DNA of 8,666 bases from the NCBI GenBank assembly GCA_900555545.1, contig USLQ01000024.1:1-8666 (forward strand). The letters are read 5' to 3'. A program made the translations under genes and the position numbers. A model generated the notes under the pieces. It saw nothing but the letters and a program-made list of their open reading frames with translations, made no database searches and was not told the origin of the DNA. The stretch is from an uncultured Oscillospiraceae bacterium (lineage in GTDB: Bacteria > Bacillota > Clostridia > Oscillospirales > Acutalibacteraceae). Shown one piece after another: positions 1 to 7,036 of the stretch (position 1 is its first letter; the number at the start of each line of letters is the position of its first letter).

Positions 1-1032
1 GCTCACACCGCAGTTGGCGCCAAGGTTTTGGATCAGCTCGTCGCTCAAAACGCGCGCAACGAGCTGCTCGGCGGCACCACCTCCGTGCGGGCGGTGGGAG
101 ATTTCATGCACTCTGATATCCGCCTGCGCGACAAGATCCGCCACGGGAAGGTGATCGGTCCACGCCTGTGGGTCTCCGGCCCAGCGATCACAGTGCCGAC
201 CGGCCACGGGGACGGCACCTTTGCCGTGACGGCCACCCAGCCGGACGACCTGCGCCGCTTGGTGCGCGAAAACGTGGAGGCCGGAGTGGATCTGATCAAA
301 ATCTGTGTGACCGGCGGCGTGATGGACGCCAAAAAAAAGGGCGAACCCGGCGAACTCAAAATGAATCTGGAGCAGACAAAGGCCGTCTGTGATGAGGCGC
401 ACCGCCTGGGCAAGATGGTGGCCTCGCACACGGAGAGCGCCTCGGGCGTAGCTGTCGCGGCGCAGGCCGGGGTCGATACGATCGAGCACAGCGCCCCCTT
501 TGATCCGGAGGACCTGGAAGCCTTTAAGGCACGCGGCGGCGCCGTAATTATGACCTTCTCACCCGCGCTGGTGTTGGCCAAGCTGCCGCCTGAACTGACC
601 AAGCTCAATGAGCTGTGCGTCTACAACTCCGACGTCGTGCTGCAGGGCATGATTGCGAGCGGCAAACAGTGTCTGGCTGCCGGAGCTCACGTCGGGATGG
701 GGACGGATGCCTCCTGCCCCTTTACCACACAGTACAACATGTGCAAAGAAGTCTACTACTTTGCCAAATTCCTGGAAGTCTCCAACGCCGTTGCCCTGCG
801 CACAGCTACACTCGGCAACGCGGAGATCATCGGCAAGGAGCGGCTGACGGGTAGTATCGAACCTGGAAAGAGTGCAGACTATATCGTCATGCGTGAAAAT
901 CCTGTGGAAAATCTTCGAGCACTTGAACACCTGACCATGGTGGCCTGCCGCGGCGGGATCATCCGCAATCCGGTGCCCCAGCGCAGTGAAAAACTGGAAG
1001 CTGAACTGGAGCAGATGATTGCAAAGCTTTAA
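1..1032 (+). CDS. Metal-dependent amidohydrolase, 5' partial (Xaa-Pro dipeptidase/imidazolonepropionase-like)
   Basis: The reading frame is open from base 1 and ends at TAA 1030-1032, so 343 residues are visible and the start is upstream. TTG at 28 is in frame but has no ribosome binding site and the frame continues before it, so it is not taken as the start. Numbering from that codon, the metal-site signatures of the amidohydrolase superfamily are present in order: Lys91 in LIKICVTGG (the usual carboxylated Lys), His134 in VASHTES, His154 in TIEHSA, and Asp227 in GMGTDAS. The C-terminal part (about 270-300, with GSIEPGKSADYIV) is the small beta-sandwich typical of these enzymes. The N-terminal HxH motif must lie in the missing 5' part. 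Related proteins are annotated as Xaa-Pro dipeptidases or generic amidohydrolases hydrolysing amide or peptide bonds in the cytoplasm; the substrate cannot be read from sequence. The gene ends 7 bases before a strong terminator and converges on a LysR gene. Confidence 0.93.
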   Translation, partial: AHTAVGAKVLDQLVAQNARNELLGGTTSVRAVGDFMHSDIRLRDKIRHGKVIGPRLWVSGPAITVPTGHGDGTFAVTATQPDDLRRLVRENVEAGVDLIKICVTGGVMDAKKKGEPGELKMNLEQTKAVCDEAHRLGKMVASHTESASGVAVAAQAGVDTIEHSAPFDPEDLEAFKARGGAVIMTFSPALVLAKLPPELTKLNELCVYNSDVVLQGMIASGKQCLAAGAHVGMGTDASCPFTTQYNMCKEVYYFAKFLEVSNAVALRTATLGNAEIIGKERLTGSIEPGKSADYIVMRENPVENLRALEHLTMVACRGGIIRNPVPQRSEKLEAELEQMIAKL

Positions 1033-1038
1033 CACTAC

Positions 1039-1082
1039 AAAAAATCCGGTACAGTCTTACGTGGGCTGTACCGGATTTTTTT
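1039..1082. terminator. Bidirectional intrinsic terminator between amidohydrolase and lysR
   Basis: A perfect 16-bp inverted repeat (left arm 1039-1054, right arm 1066-1081) surrounds an 11-base loop. The core pair is TCCGGTACAG with CTGTACCGGA. Seven T follow on the + strand (1076-1082) and six T on the - strand (complement of 1039-1044), so it can stop transcription from both convergent genes. The TAA of lysR (1081-1083) overlaps the outer edge of the stem. Confidence 0.93.
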
Positions 1083-1971
1083 ATGTTTCCACAGGCGATA
1101 CACCCCTATGGAGGAATTGGATAAAACGGCGAAGCGGTTCATTCCCCTGTGTTGTCTTGTAATAGACGCCAAATGAGAGCGCCGGCACCTCCGGCATGGG
1201 AATCCGTGCGATACACGGGTCCTGTGGAAGAAAAAGCGCAGGGAAGGGCGATACTCCAAATCCCGAACGGACAAGGGTCAGGATCTCCTCAGGGGTATCG
1301 CAAAAGTAGAGCTCCGCCGGCGAGCGGTCCCCGATCAGTTCCCGCTGAAGCTGTACCAGGCTGACCGGCGTCTGCAAGGGGCTGCTCAGCACCAGCTTTT
1401 CCTCACGCAGTTGGTCGGAACTCACGCTATCACAGCGCGCCAACGGATTTTTCGAATCACAGATGCAATCCACCTGGCTGCATGCGATCTCGCGGTAATG
1501 GATGGATTTTTTTTGAAGCTCCGGCTCCCGAAAACTGATAAACGCCTCGATCGTCTCCTCCTCCAACAGGTGCTGGAGGTGCTGCACTGGAGCAACACGG
1601 ATCCCGGGGTGCAGATTGGGGTAAATCCGGCGCATTGCCCGCCAGATATCCGGGAAATAGAGCAGCTGTGTGTAGCTCTGGAATCCAATCGAAAAGGGCT
1701 GGATCTCCTGCTTGGCAGGATCGGCAAACCGCTTTTGAGCACGGACGGCAATCCCCACCATTTTTTGTGCATCGTCCAGAAAAATAATGCCCGCATGTGT
1801 CAGTTCCACGCTCCGCGTCGACCGGCGGAAAAGCTTTACATTCAGTTCAGACTCCAGCGATCGGATCTGGTGGGTGACGGCCGGCTGTGTGATGTTTAAA
1901 CGCTCGGCGGCGCGCGCAAAGTTCAGTGTTTCCGCCACTGTTAAAAAGCAATTTAACTGGAATATGTTCAT
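1081..1971 (-). CDS. LysR-family transcriptional regulator
   Basis: This 296-residue protein has the usual LysR length and layout. Residues 1-60 form the winged helix-turn-helix, opening with MNIFQLNCFLTVAE, with the recognition region around LNITQPAVTHQIRSLE and FRRSTRSVELTHAG. The remaining residues (about 88-296) correspond to the periplasmic-binding-like effector domain. I chose ATG 1971-1969 because GGGGA lies about 8 bases upstream and the protein then starts exactly where family members do; a TTG six codons upstream (1989) is in frame but has no such support. LysR proteins act as cytoplasmic, usually tetrameric, DNA-binding regulators responding to a small molecule; the ligand is unknown. 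The gene converges on the amidohydrolase and diverges from the marR-ABC operon, so either neighbour could be a target; family practice favours the divergent one. A perfect palindrome sits over its predicted transcription start, suggesting autoregulation. Confidence 0.95.
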   Translation of the reverse strand: MNIFQLNCFLTVAETLNFARAAERLNITQPAVTHQIRSLESELNVKLFRRSTRSVELTHAGIIFLDDAQKMVGIAVRAQKRFADPAKQEIQPFSIGFQSYTQLLYFPDIWRAMRRIYPNLHPGIRVAPVQHLQHLLEEETIEAFISFREPELQKKSIHYREIACSQVDCICDSKNPLARCDSVSSDQLREEKLVLSSPLQTPVSLVQLQRELIGDRSPAELYFCDTPEEILTLVRSGFGVSPFPALFLPQDPCIARIPMPEVPALSFGVYYKTTQGNEPLRRFIQFLHRGVSPVET

Positions 1972-1994
1972 AGCGGATTCCCCATTCAAGCCTC

Positions 1995-2017
1995 ATTAAT
2001 AAATTTCATTTATTAAT
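1995..2017. promoter_or_regulatory. Palindromic operator candidate at the lysR transcription start
   Basis: ATTAATAAA (1995-2003) and TTTATTAAT (2009-2017) are perfect 9-base inverted arms around TTTCA. The site overlaps the distal edge of the predicted lysR -10 and covers the predicted start of transcription, where a bound protein would block initiation. The likely binder is LysR itself, but this is inferred from position only; the element is all A/T in its arms. Confidence 0.55.
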
Positions 2018-2044
2018 AATAGCATTTTTTGAATTCACATTCAA
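2016..2044 (-). promoter_or_regulatory. Predicted sigma-A promoter of lysR
   Basis: Read on the - strand, TTGAAT (2044-2039) and TATTAT (2021-2016) are separated by exactly 17 bases, and a TG one base before the -10 gives an extended -10 element. The predicted start of transcription is near 2009, about 38 bases before the lysR ATG. Confidence 0.72.
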
Positions 2045-2061
2045 GCAAATCCGAGTAAAAT
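2034..2061 (+). promoter_or_regulatory. Predicted promoter of the marR-ABC operon
   Basis: TTCACA (2034-2039, 5 of 6 to consensus) and TAAAAT (2056-2061, 5 of 6) are 16 bases apart on the + strand. Transcription would start near 2068, giving a leader of about 64 bases. Its -35 shares base 2039 with the oppositely directed lysR -35 (2039-2044), so the two promoters are back to back. A short inverted repeat, TTGAAT (2029-2034) and ATTCAA (2039-2044), straddles this junction. Confidence 0.55.
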
Positions 2062-2093
2062 AGTTTACAGACCGAATTGATCGGTTCCGAATA

Positions 2094-2107
2094 GTTCATC
2101 TGTGAAC
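2094..2107. promoter_or_regulatory. Inverted repeat in the marR leader, MarR operator candidate
   Basis: GTTCA (2094-2098) and TGAAC (2103-2107) are perfect arms around TCTG. The repeat lies between the predicted promoter and the marR ribosome binding site, and ends 4 bases before AAGGAGG (2112-2118). MarR proteins bind short palindromes near their own promoters, so autorepression is plausible. A second smaller inverted repeat, ACCGA (2071-2075) and TCGGT (2081-2085), lies just upstream near the predicted start of transcription. Confidence 0.45.
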
Positions 2108-2131
2108 AGATAAGGAGGCATCCATAAAAAA

Positions 2132-2620
2132 ATGGACGATGACCGGGACATCATCTGGCTTTTAAAGGAGACCGGACTCGCGCTGACCCGGTACGACCGG
2201 GAACTATTGCGAATCGGTGATCTGACACCGGCGGAAAACCATCTGCTGGGCTATTTCCTGGGGCATGAAAATTTAGATCTCTGTGCGACGGATTTGCACC
2301 TGATCTTTGGGATCTCAAAGCCAACGGTTTCCGCCCTTTTAAAGAGCCTGAAAAAGAAAGGTTACCTGCAGATCGAAACGCTGCCACAGGACGAGCGCAA
2401 AAAGCGCATCCTGCTGACCGCCAAAGCCTACGGCATACGCGAACAGATCAAAATGGCTCTGCATGCGCGCCAGGAAAGCCTGTGCCGCGGGATTTCTGCC
2501 CAGGAGGTCGCCTTCCTCAAACAAATCCTGGAAAAACTAATTGCCAACATGGGACAAAACAACCGATTAGGAGGAATGAATCTTGATCAAAACATTGCTT
2601 CATCAAGTGAAAGAGTATAA
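2132..2620 (+). CDS. MarR-family transcriptional regulator
   Basis: The 162-residue protein has the MarR winged helix-turn-helix fold: dimerisation helix at about 5-27, DNA-binding helices around 49-78 with ISKPTVSALLKSLKKKGYL as recognition segment, and the wing around 82-96 with the conserved D-E-R motif (LPQDERKKRILLT). C-terminal helices (about 97-140) complete the dimer interface. Such proteins are cytoplasmic dimeric repressors that usually release DNA when they bind a small, often toxic or phenolic, ligand. ATG 2132 follows AAGGAGG (2112-2118) by 13 bases, longer than the usual 5-10, which may lower translation. The last 13 codons (2583-2620) overlap the first ABC gene, so residues after about 140 (GQNNRLGGMNLDQNIASSSERV) include the next gene's ribosome binding site and start, and the tail is probably not a conserved part of the fold. 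The operon position points to local control of the exporter. Confidence 0.94.
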   Translation: MDDDRDIIWLLKETGLALTRYDRELLRIGDLTPAENHLLGYFLGHENLDLCATDLHLIFGISKPTVSALLKSLKKKGYLQIETLPQDERKKRILLTAKAYGIREQIKMALHARQESLCRGISAQEVAFLKQILEKLIANMGQNNRLGGMNLDQNIASSSERV

Positions 2621-4352
2621 GAAGGATTCCTTTCTGACGCCCTTTTTTACCGCGATGGAGGTCTTAATGGAAATCCTGATTCCCTTTGTCACCGCCGCCA
2701 TTATCGACAAAGGGATCGAGGCGGGAGACATCCATCAGATCTATTTTTACGGCGGAATCATGATCGCGCTGGCATTTTTAAGCCTGCTGTTCGGATTTTT
2801 AGCCGGCAAGTACGCCGCATCTGCCTCTTCCGGATTTGCCTGCAACCTGCGCCAGGGGATGTATGAAAATATTCAGCGGTTTTCCTTTTCCAATATTGAC
2901 AAATACAGTACCGCTGGACTGGTCACACGGATGACGACGGATGTCACCAACCTGCAAAACGCCTATCAGATGATCCTGCGCATCGCCGTACGGGCTCCGC
3001 TGATGTTCCTGTGCAGTATGTTCATGTGCTTTTTCATCAACGTCAAACTGAGTCTGGTTTTCCTGGCCGCCGTAGTGGTATTGGCAGCCATCCTGATTCT
3101 GATCATGAGTAAGACAACCAAAATTTTCTCGCAGGTATTCCGCAAATACGACGATCTGAATGCAAGCGTGCAGGAGAATGTCTCCGCCATCCGCGTGGTC
3201 AAGGCCTTTGTACGGGAGGAACACGAGGACCAAAAATTCACCCGGGCGGCCGAAAACCTGTACCGGCTGTTTGTCAAGGCAGAGGGCATCCTCGCCCTGA
3301 ACAACCCGGTCATGATGTTGATCATCTACGGGTGCATCATTACCCTCTCCTGGTTTGGCGCCCGATTCATCGTGGGTGGGAGCCTGACAACCGGCGAATT
3401 GACCTCCATGTTCAGCTACGTGATGAGCATGATGATGTCCCTGATGATGCTGTCTATGGTGTTTGTAATGATCACCATGAGCGCCGCCAGCGGCCGCCGG
3501 ATTGCGGAAGTGCTCCAGGAGCAGCCGGACCTGAAAAATCCGGAACATCCCCTCACACAGATCCCGGATGGCTCCATCGACTTTGACCACGTCAGCTTTT
3601 CCTACAAGCACGGCAGCGGGGAGGAGACGCTGCACGACATCGACCTGCATATCAGATCCGGCGAGACTATTGGCATCATCGGCGGTACGGGATGCGGTAA
3701 ATCCAGCCTGGTCAACCTGATCAGCCGCCTGTACGATGTGGACAAAGGCGCCGTCCGCGTAGGCGGGCATGACGTGCGCGATTACGATATGGAGGCCCTG
3801 CGCAACCAGGTATCCGTCGTGCTGCAAAAGAACGTGCTCTTCTCCGGCACCATTCTGGATAACCTGCGCTGGGGCAACGAACACGCCACGGAGGAGGAAT
3901 GCATTGAGGCATGCCGTCAGGCCTGCGCCGACGAATTTATCGAGGGCTTCCCCGACGGATATAACACCTGGATCGAACAGGGCGGCACCAATGTATCGGG
4001 CGGTCAAAAGCAGCGCCTGTGCATCGCCCGCGCCCTGCTGAAAAAACCCAAGGTCCTGATTTTGGACGATTCCACCAGCGCCGTCGATACGGCGACAGAC
4101 GCCCAAATCCGCCAGGCCTTTGCCACCAGCATCCCAGGAACGACAAAATTGATCATCGCCCAGCGCATCTCCAGCGTACAGGACGCGGACCGCATTCTGG
4201 TCCTGGACGGAGGCCGGATCAACGGCCTGGGCACACATGAAGAGCTGCTGAAGAGCAACAAGATTTACCGTGAGATCTATGACACCCAGATGAAGGGCGG
4301 CGGTGACTTTGATCAGCCCGCACCCGCTCAGTCCGAAAAGGAGGTTCACTGA
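2583..4352 (+). CDS. ABC exporter half-transporter with degenerate catalytic site (first subunit of heterodimer)
   Basis: This 589-residue type IV ABC exporter subunit has an N-terminal six-helix membrane domain (helices roughly 18-42, 57-77, 127-150, 155-176, 240-262, 277-299) and a C-terminal nucleotide-binding domain (about 330-570). Walker A is GGTGCGKS (367-374), the Q-loop Gln is 415, the signature is VSGGQ (471-475), and Walker B ends LILDD with Asp496 where the catalytic Glu normally stands. The switch His is also replaced, by Gln527 (IIAQR). Both changes are known from the non-hydrolysing subunit of heterodimeric exporters such as TM287/288 and BmrC/BmrD. The start is TTG 2583: AGGAGG (2569-2574) lies 8 bases upstream, an in-frame stop at 2577-2579 excludes a longer protein, and the next ATG would cut into the first helix. 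The gene begins inside marR and ends 1 base before its partner. It probably exports a drug, lipid or peptide at the cytoplasmic membrane; the substrate is unknown. Confidence 0.96.
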   Translation: MIKTLLHQVKEYKKDSFLTPFFTAMEVLMEILIPFVTAAIIDKGIEAGDIHQIYFYGGIMIALAFLSLLFGFLAGKYAASASSGFACNLRQGMYENIQRFSFSNIDKYSTAGLVTRMTTDVTNLQNAYQMILRIAVRAPLMFLCSMFMCFFINVKLSLVFLAAVVVLAAILILIMSKTTKIFSQVFRKYDDLNASVQENVSAIRVVKAFVREEHEDQKFTRAAENLYRLFVKAEGILALNNPVMMLIIYGCIITLSWFGARFIVGGSLTTGELTSMFSYVMSMMMSLMMLSMVFVMITMSAASGRRIAEVLQEQPDLKNPEHPLTQIPDGSIDFDHVSFSYKHGSGEETLHDIDLHIRSGETIGIIGGTGCGKSSLVNLISRLYDVDKGAVRVGGHDVRDYDMEALRNQVSVVLQKNVLFSGTILDNLRWGNEHATEEECIEACRQACADEFIEGFPDGYNTWIEQGGTNVSGGQKQRLCIARALLKKPKVLILDDSTSAVDTATDAQIRQAFATSIPGTTKLIIAQRISSVQDADRILVLDGGRINGLGTHEELLKSNKIYREIYDTQMKGGGDFDQPAPAQSEKEVH

Positions 4353-4353
4353 T

Positions 4354-6261
4354 ATGAGCCGTATCCCTAAAAACACGCCTTCCGGCCCCCGCCTCAGCAC
4401 GCGGGAGACTGTGCACATTATGAAGCGGATCCTCTTTGAGATGATCCGAAGCTATAAATTTTCCTTTTTTATGGTCATTGTAGGTATCATCGGTTCCGCA
4501 TTGGCCACCCTGCGGGGGACCCTGTTCATGCAGGAACTGATTGACGATTACATCACGCCACTGCTGCGGGCGGAAACCCCGGATTTCTCCCAGCTTGGGG
4601 TTGCCTTGATCTCTCTGGCCGCGACCTATGCGGTCGGTATCCTGTGCGCCTATGGCTACAACCGGATCATGGTCAATATCAGCCAGGGCACCATGAAAAA
4701 GTTCCGGATTGAGCTCTTTACCCATATGGAATCCCTGCCGATCAAATACTTCGATACCCATGCACACGGGGATATCATGTCCGTATATACTAACGATGTT
4801 GATACTCTACGCCAGCTCATCAGCCAGAGCATCCCACAGGTCATCCACTCATTTATCACAATTGTGACTACTTTGGTGAGCATGATTGTACTCGATATTC
4901 CGCTGACCCTTCTGACGCTGCTCATGGTCGGGATCATGCTCTTTGTCTCCACCAAACTGAGCGGAAAGTCCGGCCAATATTTCGCCCAGCAGCAAAAGGA
5001 TTTGGGCACCGTAAATGGATATATCGAGGAGATGATGAATGGACAAAAGGTGGTCAAGGTATTCTGCCACGAGGAAAAGAGCGTGGAACAGTTCCGTGAG
5101 CTCAACCAGCAGCTGCGCCGGAGCGCGAATAACGCCAACAAGATCTCCAATGTGGTCATGCCCGTCAACGCCAATATCGGCAACATCAGCTATGTGCTGT
5201 GCGCCGTTGTCGGGGCACTGCTGGCCTTGGGCGGTTACTCCGGCCTGACGCTGGGCACGCTGGTCTCCTTTCTGTCGCTGAATAAGAGCTTCACCCAGCC
5301 GGTTACCCAGATCAGCCAGCAGGTGAACAGCATTGTCATGGCCATGGCCGGAGCCCAGCGAATTTTTAAAATGTTGGATGAAAAACCGGAGGAGGATGCC
5401 GGCTATGTGGAACTGGTCAATGCCCGGGAAAATCCGGACGGCTCCCTGACGGAGACTACCGAACGCACTGGTATCTGGGCTTGGAAACATCCGCACAGCG
5501 CAGATGGCAGCGTGACCTACACCAAATTAGAGGGCGGCGTCACCTTTGACGATGTAGATTTTGGCTATGACAGTAAAAAGATCGTACTCCACAACATCAA
5601 GCTGTACGCCATGCCCGGACAGAAGATTGCGTTTGTCGGAAGCACAGGCGCGGGTAAGACGACCATCACCAATTTGATCAATCGATTTTATGACATTGCG
5701 GACGGAAAAATCCGCTACGATGGAATTAATATCAATAAAATCAAAAAATCCGATCTGCGCCGTTCCCTGGGGATCGTCCTACAGGATACGCATCTGTTCA
5801 CCGGCACGGTGATGGATAACATTCGCTATGGCCGGCTGGATGCGACGGATGAGGACTGCATTGCCGCAGCCAAACTTGCCAATGCGGACAGTTTCATCCG
5901 CCATCTGCCCGATGGCTACCAGACCATGCTCACCGGCGACGGCGCCAATCTGAGCCAGGGACAGCGCCAGTTACTGGCCATTGCCCGTGCCGCAGTCGCC
6001 GATCCCCCGGTACTGATCCTGGATGAGGCGACCAGCTCCATCGACACCCGCACGGAATCTCTGGTGCAGGAGGGAATGGACCGCCTGATGCAGGGGCGTA
6101 CAACCTTTGTGATTGCCCACCGGCTGTCCACCGTCCGCAACTCCGACTGCATCATGGTGCTTGAACACGGACGCATCATCGAACGCGGTACACACGACCA
6201 GTTAATCGACCAGAAGGGCCGGTACTACCAGTTATACACCGGCAATGCCATCGGTGCATAG
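4354..6261 (+). CDS. ABC exporter half-transporter, catalytically complete subunit (second of heterodimer)
   Basis: This 635-residue partner subunit has six membrane helices (about 36-60, 83-105, 158-180, 182-202, 268-294, 298-318) and a nucleotide-binding domain from about 393. Walker A is GSTGAGKT (429-436), the Q-loop Gln is 477, Walker B is LILDE with catalytic Glu558, and the switch His is 589 (VIAHR). Its signature is LSQGQ (533-537) instead of LSGGQ, the expected complement to the Asp/Gln changes in the upstream subunit. The active ATP site should therefore use this protein's Walker motifs and the upstream protein's VSGGQ. A segment of about 50 residues (345-394, with EDAGYVELVNA and TGIWAWKHPH) separates the membrane and ATPase domains; from memory similar inserts occur in clostridial relatives. 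ATG 4354 is chosen because AAGGAGG (4338-4344) is 9 bases upstream; it sits 1 base after the previous stop, indicating coupling. Earlier in-frame codons (from 4303) lie inside the upstream gene. Confidence 0.96.
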   Translation: MSRIPKNTPSGPRLSTRETVHIMKRILFEMIRSYKFSFFMVIVGIIGSALATLRGTLFMQELIDDYITPLLRAETPDFSQLGVALISLAATYAVGILCAYGYNRIMVNISQGTMKKFRIELFTHMESLPIKYFDTHAHGDIMSVYTNDVDTLRQLISQSIPQVIHSFITIVTTLVSMIVLDIPLTLLTLLMVGIMLFVSTKLSGKSGQYFAQQQKDLGTVNGYIEEMMNGQKVVKVFCHEEKSVEQFRELNQQLRRSANNANKISNVVMPVNANIGNISYVLCAVVGALLALGGYSGLTLGTLVSFLSLNKSFTQPVTQISQQVNSIVMAMAGAQRIFKMLDEKPEEDAGYVELVNARENPDGSLTETTERTGIWAWKHPHSADGSVTYTKLEGGVTFDDVDFGYDSKKIVLHNIKLYAMPGQKIAFVGSTGAGKTTITNLINRFYDIADGKIRYDGININKIKKSDLRRSLGIVLQDTHLFTGTVMDNIRYGRLDATDEDCIAAAKLANADSFIRHLPDGYQTMLTGDGANLSQGQRQLLAIARAAVADPPVLILDEATSSIDTRTESLVQEGMDRLMQGRTTFVIAHRLSTVRNSDCIMVLEHGRIIERGTHDQLIDQKGRYYQLYTGNAIGA

Positions 6262-6342
6262 GAATTCGTATACCGTTCCACCGGAATGAAAAGCGCATTT
6301 TATCGCGAGGGATGATTCCGCCTGCAACCCCCCCTTTATACA

Positions 6343-6390
6343 AAACCACACCGTCTCCTCTTTTGGGGAAACGGTGTGGTTTAATTTTTT
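6343..6390. terminator. Intrinsic terminator after the ABC operon, possibly bidirectional
   Basis: AAACCACACCGT (6343-6354) pairs perfectly with ACGGTGTGGTTT (6371-6382), with partial further pairing inside the 16-base loop. TTAATTTTTT (6381-6390) follows on the + strand. On the - strand the stem is followed by only a short T run, so termination of the convergent acetyltransferase transcript is likely but weaker. The rest of the 6262-6342 spacer shows only a run of seven C (6328-6334) and no gene. Confidence 0.9.
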
Positions 6391-7000
6391 AATAATCCTC
6401 CACGTCAAATACGCGGTCCTTAAAGTAAAATTTTCGGTCCGCCTCCGTGATCTCCCGGATCACGCGGCACGGATTCCCTGCGGCAATGACGTTATCCGGG
6501 ATATCCTTTGTGACCACGCTGCCAGCACCGATGACAACGTTATTGCCGATATGCACGCCCGGCAAAACCACGGCATTGCCGCCCATCCACACATTATCCC
6601 CTATCGTAACCGGGATCCCATACTCATAACCGGAGTTGCGGCTGTCAGGATGCACGGGGTGGCCCGCCGTATAGATGGATACATTCGGCGCAAACATGAC
6701 GTTTTTACCAATCGTCACTTTGGCCACATCCAAAATCACTGTGTTGAAGTTGGCGAAAAAGTTATCGCCCACCTCCGTGTTTTTTCCATAGTCAAAGTGG
6801 ATTGGGGGTTCCACGCCAATATTCTCACCAGTTTTTCCAAAAATCTCGCGGAGCAGACGGTCTGCCTCCTCCTGATTCTCCGGATCCAGATGGTTAAACC
6901 GATATACCTTTTTCCGGCATTCCAGCCGCTCCTCAGCCAGGCCATCCTTCCACGCCTGGTAGGGCAGACCGGCCAGCATTCGTTCCTTTTGATTCATCAT
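6389..7000 (-). CDS. maa: Maltose O-acetyltransferase-like sugar acetyltransferase
   Basis: The 203-residue protein belongs to the LacA/Maa/NodL group, which transfers acetyl from acetyl-CoA to a sugar hydroxyl in the cytoplasm. Residues 3-55 match the N-terminal Maa domain (KERMLAGLPYQAW, then LRREIFGKTGE-like helix). From about 60 to 190 the sequence is a left-handed beta-helix of hexapeptide repeats (VTIGDNVWMGGNAVVLPGVHIG, VVIGAGSVV pattern), followed by AAGNPCRVIREI. The catalytic His is His114 in IYTAGHPVHPD, and Asn84 in FFANFN is the conserved active-site partner. Length and layout are complete for the family. I chose ATG 7000 because AAGGA lies about 7 bases upstream; the in-frame GTG at 7006 sits almost on that site, and ATG 6997 is also possible. 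The gene lies 36 bases downstream of the XRE gene with no terminator between, so they probably share a transcript. The true acceptor sugar is unknown. Confidence 0.93.
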   Translation of the reverse strand: MMNQKERMLAGLPYQAWKDGLAEERLECRKKVYRFNHLDPENQEEADRLLREIFGKTGENIGVEPPIHFDYGKNTEVGDNFFANFNTVILDVAKVTIGKNVMFAPNVSIYTAGHPVHPDSRNSGYEYGIPVTIGDNVWMGGNAVVLPGVHIGNNVVIGAGSVVTKDIPDNVIAAGNPCRVIREITEADRKFYFKDRVFDVEDY

Positions 7001-7036
7001 TGTCACATCCTTTTACAACATCCACCCCAGCCGTAC

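Noticed and set aside
45..608. A 187-codon - strand frame opposite the amidohydrolase
   Set aside because: Ser/Arg/Pro-rich translation without domains, opposite a clear metal hydrolase; a shadow frame.
1972..1989. TTG start giving a lysR protein six residues longer
   Set aside because: The ATG at 1971 has its own GGGGA site at the right distance and matches the usual family start; the extension would contain that site.
1983..2046. Direct repeat CATTCAAGC at 1983-1991 and 2038-2046
   Set aside because: Nine bases, two copies only, one of them inside the lysR ribosome binding region; not enough to call a regulatory repeat.
2799..4418. A 539-codon open frame on the - strand opposite the first ABC gene
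   Set aside because: The + strand protein has every ABC motif in order and a good ribosome binding site. The antisense frame has a His/Gln/Ala-rich, low-quality composition and no recognisable domain; it arises from the codon use of the real gene.
6282..6320. CGGAAT and ATTCCG inverted repeat after the second ABC gene
   Set aside because: Six-base arms with a 27-base loop and no T tract; the strong terminator at 6343-6390 explains the end of the operon.
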